NCBI GenBank assembly: GCA_043764015.1
Contig: JAYUKY010000127.1
Coordinates: 1 to 25,854, forward strand
Length of the DNA stretch: 25,854 nucleotides
Reading direction: 5' to 3'
Source: JANYGM01 sp043764015
GTDB taxonomy: Bacteria > Bacteroidota > Bacteroidia > Cytophagales > Thermonemataceae
Made by a program: the position numbers and the translations under genes. Shown in pieces: positions 22,290 to 25,854 of this stretch. Position 1 is the stretch's first letter. Each line of letters opens with the position of its first letter. The notes under the pieces were generated by a model. That model ran no database searches. It worked only from the letters and a program-made list of their open reading frames with translations, and was not told where the DNA came from.

Positions 22290-22883
22290 TTATCTTCTCT
22301 CCGCCTCCGTTGGCTCTGCCTCTGAAATAACCTCTGGATACAAAAATACTACATTATTATACTTTTTTATTTCTTCTTGTGTTGCATTCCCTTCATTTTC
22401 AAGGAAATGTAACATTTTTTCTTCACTCCAACCCAATTCTTTTGCACGCACAGACATATAAGCAGCTTTTATTTGGTCAAGTACCAAAAGATAACTCCCA
22501 TAATTTGTTCCCCTATCTCCTTTCAGAGAAATAACAGCTCTATTTTGGTTAGTACGTTCATTTTTATCATTAGTACGTTCATTTTTATCAGCAGAATTTA
22601 TATACGCCACTACGTTTTCTTTAACTTCAGCAAATACTATCTCTTCACAATTCATCAAGATTTGATTTTGGCTATTGATGAAAATATCTCTTGTGTAACG
22701 TGGACCACAATAAATTCCCTTTGGCGCATTATCTATTCTTGGCAAAGTCATAGGAATTCCTTTTTGCATAGGAATGCTTGTTGCCACCCAAAAGAAAATA
22801 ACCATCAAAAATGCTACATCAGCCATTGAAGACATATTTATTTTTGATGTTTTGGCACTGCGGAAGCTATTATTTTTTAGCAT
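22290..22883 (-). CDS. ExbD/TolR-family biopolymer transport protein
   Basis: ExbD proteins couple the proton gradient, together with an ExbB/TolQ channel, to TonB-type outer-membrane transport or to Tol/gliding functions. The 197-residue protein has a short cytoplasmic N-terminus with INMSSMADVAFLMVIFFWVATS (about 15-36); the Asp at the start of its single span is the conserved proton-path residue. A periplasmic domain follows (DIFINSQNQILMN, VISLKGDRGTNYGSYLLVLDQIKAAY). A 21-bp perfect tandem duplication (22549-22590) repeats DKNERTN within the periplasmic part. No exbB, tonB or second exbD adjoins it, so it must work with subunits encoded elsewhere. Confidence 0.9.
   Translation of the reverse strand: MLKNNSFRSAKTSKINMSSMADVAFLMVIFFWVATSIPMQKGIPMTLPRIDNAPKGIYCGPRYTRDIFINSQNQILMNCEEIVFAEVKENVVAYINSADKNERTNDKNERTNQNRAVISLKGDRGTNYGSYLLVLDQIKAAYMSVRAKELGWSEEKMLHFLENEGNATQEEIKKYNNVVFLYPEVISEAEPTEAERR
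22549..22590 (-). repeat. 21-bp tandem duplication in exbD
   Basis: TTAGTACGTTCATTTTTATCA (plus strand) occurs twice exactly, at 22549-22569 and 22570-22590. It keeps the frame and adds one DKNERTN unit. Complete identity suggests a recent slippage event. Confidence 0.9.
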
Positions 22884-22991
22884 AAGATTTATTTGAACAG
22901 AATATTTTGAAAATTACTCGTTTTCAGAATATCAGCAAAAATAATGCCCTTCTCCTCCCCTACCTAATTTCTATTCAAATTTTACTTGCGC

Positions 22992-22999
22992 CAAAGTTA
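22992..22999 (-). promoter_or_regulatory. -7 promoter box for exbD (TAACTTTG on the minus strand)
   Basis: The minus-strand TAACTTTG followed by GCGC fits the TAnnTTTG consensus, about 110 bp upstream of the exbD start. A second TAACTTTG lies at 23043-23050. Confidence 0.45.
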
Positions 23000-23031
23000 A
23001 TTTTTAAATGCCATATACTTTTCTCTTTTTT

Positions 23032-23048
23032 ACTTTGATTATCAAAGT
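23032..23048. promoter_or_regulatory. Palindrome between divergent exbD and AAA+ ATPase genes, possible operator
   Basis: ACTTTGAT and ATCAAAGT are perfect 8-bp arms around one T, in the intergenic region between divergent genes (22884-23166). Position and symmetry suit a repressor site, but no cognate regulator is evident. Confidence 0.35.
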
Positions 23049-23118
23049 TATTTACTTAGTTATTTTTACACTTTCTATCAAAAACCAAAAAATAGTTTAT
23101 TTTTTACATTTTAAACAC

Positions 23119-23126
23119 TATATTTG
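23119..23126 (+). promoter_or_regulatory. -7 promoter box (TATATTTG) for the AAA+ ATPase gene
   Basis: It matches TAnnTTTG exactly, 41 bp upstream of the ATG at 23167. No clear -33 element was seen. Confidence 0.55.
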
Positions 23127-23166
23127 TGTACTCTTATAAAATATACTATCAAAAAAAATAAAAAAA

Positions 23167-25611
23167 ATGGCTACAATTATAGCAAAAAGGGTTAGAAACG
23201 TGGGTTTGCACGGAATAATCAAGCCTTTGATGAAAAAAGGTAATAATGGTGTTTTTAAATCCGTTGATCCAACAGAATTTAGAAATGGCGGCGAGATTTT
23301 CGTACCTGCAGGATATGCAAGTTTAAATGATGAATTATTTGAATTTGAGGAAGAGGTTTTACAAAGAAATCCACAATATGAACAACAATTAGAAGGTTTT
23401 CAAAGTGGTACTTTTGCTAATAATCCTTGTAGGTTTTTGCTTGCCGTAAACCCAAATACTATCAAAAAAGTAGCTCCTATTGCGTTGCTTCCTATTTATG
23501 ATAAATATTTTTCCCCTGAAAATAATCTTGTAGATAGCACAGGAATTTCTGCGCCTTTCTTTTTTCTTTCTTACAATAGTTTTATTTATGGTCCTTTTGA
23601 AAAAGATGGAAATATCCTAAAACCTGCTGATTTTGCTACTTTTAGTGATGATTATGATTTTTATGACGAATATAATAAAATTGTAATTCTTAAAATTTCG
23701 GAGGAAACTGCACAAAATTATATAGAAACTGACAACGAAAAACGCCGTTATTTGTCTTCTTTCAAGGATTTTGTAACGCAACAAATTGGAGAATTGATAG
23801 ATTATTCTTCTACTGAAGAACTTAGCAGATGGATTGGCTCACAACTTGAAAATACAGCAGATTTTAATGCCGCACTTAGGAAAATGCCTACCATTACAGG
23901 CGTTCTCAATAATATGCAAATGCTTAACCTTAAAGCACTTACGAAATTAGACGAAATCCGTTGGATTCGTTATAAAAATATCATCAAAAACTACGAAAGC
24001 AACTATACAGTAGAACAAGAAATTATTGATTTAGTGGTAGAACTCAATAACTTACAAGGAAATAGTGCGTATGAAGATGGTTCTTTGGTGAGTTCTGCAG
24101 AACTTGAAAATGAAAAAGAAACCAATGCTCGCCTGAAAACACAAATGCTGAATTATTTGGACAAACTTAAAGAAGCAAAAGATATTATTGATGAAGGAAA
24201 AGCTAAAATAAAGCGTTTGGAGCAACAAAATGAAATTGTAGCAAAGATTATCAAAATGCCACAAGGAGAAACTTTTTTGCAATCAATTGCCAATACGAGG
24301 GATTTTTCTACGCTTATACAAGTGTCTAGCCACGCAAGAACGGTGCAGGAACTTATCAATGATGCACAAAAATTAAAAGAAGACATTTCTCAAAAAGAAC
24401 AAGAAATTACGACACTCAATAAGCAACAATATGGCTTAGAAACTGCTATTACACAAATTCAAAGCACATTTAATAACCAAATCAAGCTAAATACAAATCT
24501 TGTGGAGGCAAAACTCTACAACGACATCTTAAATGGCATAGAATATGCTCCAACTGCTCAAAAAGCGGCAAAAATACAAGAAGTGAATATTGAAAATGAT
24601 ACTTTGCTTTCTGGCGCAAAAGAATATATTTTGTCTATCCAAGAAAGGCTCAAAGAACAAGGCAGAAATTTGGCATTTAATGAGGTTGCTAACCTTACAA
24701 TCACGTTGCAACAGAGTTTTATTACGGTTTTTGCAGGTGCGCCTGGCGTGGGTAAAACTTCTTTAGTAGAAAAATTGGCTAAAAGCTACGGTTTGAGCAA
24801 TGATTATGGCTATTTGGAAATCCCTTGCGCTCGTGGCTGGACTTCCTCCAAAGATTTGCTAGGATTTTATAACCCGCTTACCAAAAAATATCAGTCTTCA
24901 AAAACTGGCTTGCGTGATGCACTAGAACAATCTGCTTTGCACAAGAATTCTCCCTATTTTATCTTACTTGATGAAGCAAATTTAAGCCCTATTGAGCATT
25001 ATTGGTCAGATTTTATTAAGTTGGCTGACTTTGATTATGAAAGAAAAATCAGGTTTGCAGACAAAGAAATTGCCTTTGGTGGCGGTCTGAAATTTATGGC
25101 AACTATCAACTACGACCACACAACAGAAATGCTATCTAACAGGTTGATAGACAGGGCTGCTATCATTATTGTAGAGCAGTCTGAAATTGGCGAAAATAGA
25201 GATTTAAGAATGAATGAGATTTATGATTGGCACAAAATGGAAAGATTCTTTGGTATTAGCAAAAATAGCAATGCAAGTGAAGTGGCAGTAAAAGTTGATG
25301 TGGAGGCTTCTTTGGCACAAATTGAGAAAATTTCTAACCTTACTATCAGCCCAAGAAAGAAAATTGCAGTTGAAAATTATTGCAAAATTGCGACAGGTCT
25401 TTTGGAAGGAGAAAGCAAAATCAGCCTAGATTATGCCGTTTGTCAGCATATTTTGCCAATGATAAATTTGCGTGGAGAACAACATATAAAGAGCCTAGAA
25501 GTGCTTAAAAAGCATTTTGAAGACTATGGAATGATGAAATCTTATACTGTTTTGGAGAGAATTATCACCAAAGGTAAAGACTTTAACCATTTTAGGTATT
25601 TGTACTACTAG
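23167..25611 (+). CDS. McrB-like AAA+ ATPase with central coiled coil
   Basis: The 814-residue protein has three parts. Residues 1-300 are an uncharacterised, apparently soluble region (KSVDPTEFRNGGEIFVPAGY; RWIGSQLENTADFNAALRKM). Residues ~310-440 form charged helical coiled coil broken by a short segment (KIIKMPQGETFLQSIA). Residues ~505-680 are an AAA+ module of the McrB/AAA_5 type: Walker A GAPGVGKT (524-531), ARGWTSSKDLLGFYNPLTKKY (555-575), Walker B FILLDEANLSPIEHYWSDF (598-616; Asp 602, Glu 603), sensor-I FMATINYD (Asn 648), then LSNRLIDRA with Arg 659/663. McrB-type motors usually drive a nuclease encoded just downstream. Here only a 25-codon ORF follows. Nucleotide specificity and target are unknown. 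It has its own promoter and diverges from exbD. Confidence 0.85.
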   Translation: MATIIAKRVRNVGLHGIIKPLMKKGNNGVFKSVDPTEFRNGGEIFVPAGYASLNDELFEFEEEVLQRNPQYEQQLEGFQSGTFANNPCRFLLAVNPNTIKKVAPIALLPIYDKYFSPENNLVDSTGISAPFFFLSYNSFIYGPFEKDGNILKPADFATFSDDYDFYDEYNKIVILKISEETAQNYIETDNEKRRYLSSFKDFVTQQIGELIDYSSTEELSRWIGSQLENTADFNAALRKMPTITGVLNNMQMLNLKALTKLDEIRWIRYKNIIKNYESNYTVEQEIIDLVVELNNLQGNSAYEDGSLVSSAELENEKETNARLKTQMLNYLDKLKEAKDIIDEGKAKIKRLEQQNEIVAKIIKMPQGETFLQSIANTRDFSTLIQVSSHARTVQELINDAQKLKEDISQKEQEITTLNKQQYGLETAITQIQSTFNNQIKLNTNLVEAKLYNDILNGIEYAPTAQKAAKIQEVNIENDTLLSGAKEYILSIQERLKEQGRNLAFNEVANLTITLQQSFITVFAGAPGVGKTSLVEKLAKSYGLSNDYGYLEIPCARGWTSSKDLLGFYNPLTKKYQSSKTGLRDALEQSALHKNSPYFILLDEANLSPIEHYWSDFIKLADFDYERKIRFADKEIAFGGGLKFMATINYDHTTEMLSNRLIDRAAIIIVEQSEIGENRDLRMNEIYDWHKMERFFGISKNSNASEVAVKVDVEASLAQIEKISNLTISPRKKIAVENYCKIATGLLEGESKISLDYAVCQHILPMINLRGEQHIKSLEVLKKHFEDYGMMKSYTVLERIITKGKDFNHFRYLYY

Positions 25612-25629
25612 TGCTGTGTGAATAGCAAA

Positions 25630-25707
25630 ATGTCTGTTTTAGAATTACTTAAAGATAGGCTGTTCAGAAGAGTAGGGCAACTTCCCCCATTTTTTGACAT
25701 AAATTAG
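25630..25707 (+). CDS. 25-codon ORF after the AAA+ ATPase, possible truncated partner
   Basis: The frame reads MSVLELLKDRLFRRVGQLPPF and then FDIN before TAG, starting 18 bp after the ATPase stop. The spacing is what an operon partner would have, but the ORF ends almost at once, 30 bp before a REP-like repeat. It may be the remnant of a partner gene cut by rearrangement, or chance. I do not recognise the sequence. Confidence 0.3.
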   Translation: MSVLELLKDRLFRRVGQLPPFFDIN

Positions 25708-25737
25708 TGCAAAGTCAGGCACTCAAAATTCCCTGCA

Positions 25738-25832
25738 CCGTCAGCTAAAGCAGACGGCAATAAGAATAAAAAACATAGAAAAAAGATATTTCTGTTCACT
25801 TTCTTTTCTTTGCCGTCTGCTTTAGCTGACGG
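25738..25832. repeat. 23-bp inverted pair of REP-like repeats
   Basis: Arm 25738-25760 (CCGTCAGCTAAAGCAGACGG plus CAA) is the exact reverse complement of 25810-25832, separated by 49 bp. Each arm is itself a near-palindrome (CCGTC-A-GC / GC-A-GACGG), so the unit resembles a two-REP composite. It is far more GC-rich than its surroundings. Nothing else is seen in 25708-25854. Confidence 0.9.
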
Positions 25833-25854
25833 AGGAAAAATATTCAGGTGCTTG

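Noticed and set aside
22473..22829. 118-codon plus-strand ORF inside exbD
   Set aside because: It is a shadow of exbD, which has the diagnostic membrane Asp motif.

Overview
The window is an AT-rich (roughly one third G+C by eye) bacterial chromosome segment. It reads as Bacteroidota, most likely a Cytophagales-type organism. The reasons are A-rich leaders without clear Shine-Dalgarno sites, several TAnnTTTG -7 promoter boxes, signal peptides ending in AQ, and the gene families present (deoxyhypusine-synthase-like protein, Rpn/PD-(D/E)XK 'transposase' paralogs, a DUF6934-like family, a MerR-dprA pair). Genus is not established. Nearly all genes point right (+). The minus strand carries a decayed tnpB, a decayed membrane protein and one exbD.

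Layout. 1-545: tail of a frameshifted IS200/IS605-type tnpB, running off the left edge. 684-3580: hemF, a hotdog acyl-CoA thioesterase, a family-2 glycosyltransferase whose first ~42 codons are partly made of an invading palindromic repeat, and a 71-residue unknown. 3680-6287: two exported proteins, a PQQ-type beta-propeller lipoprotein and an unknown. 6288-7226: a stretch without an intact gene, holding a ~168 bp MITE-like element, a membrane/coiled-coil pseudogene on the minus strand and a promoter. 7227-8703: deoxyhypusine-synthase-like enzyme and a DoxX-like membrane protein. 8704-9484: a scrambled accessory patch with a second copy of the doxX 3' end, the first 17 codons of an Rpn gene, and a DUF6934-like gene overlapping a 47-codon gene. 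9508-14335: two Rpn-family nuclease paralogs bracketing an APC amino-acid permease and a Tat-signal threonine-aldolase-like enzyme. 14393-19351: unknown lipoprotein, class-A-beta-lactamase-like serine hydrolase, MerR regulator, dprA. 19422-20149: a broken second DUF6934-like gene with its small partner still open, then tRNA-Ala(GGC). 20388-22883: alkaline phosphatase, VOC/glyoxalase-like protein, orphan exbD. 23167-25611: an 814-residue McrB-like AAA+ ATPase with a long coiled-coil, followed by a 25-codon ORF and a 23-bp inverted pair of REP-like repeats.

The accessory layer stands out: repeated Rpn genes with conserved cores and divergent coiled-coil tails, a two-gene DUF6934-like/small-protein module occurring twice (once decayed), a McrB-like ATPase with no visible partner, and several families of palindromic intergenic repeats. 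Some of these repeats reach into coding N-termini. The best candidates for an undescribed system are the DUF6934-like two-gene module and the Rpn paralogs with variable tails. The McrB-like gene may be half of a defence locus that continues to the right.
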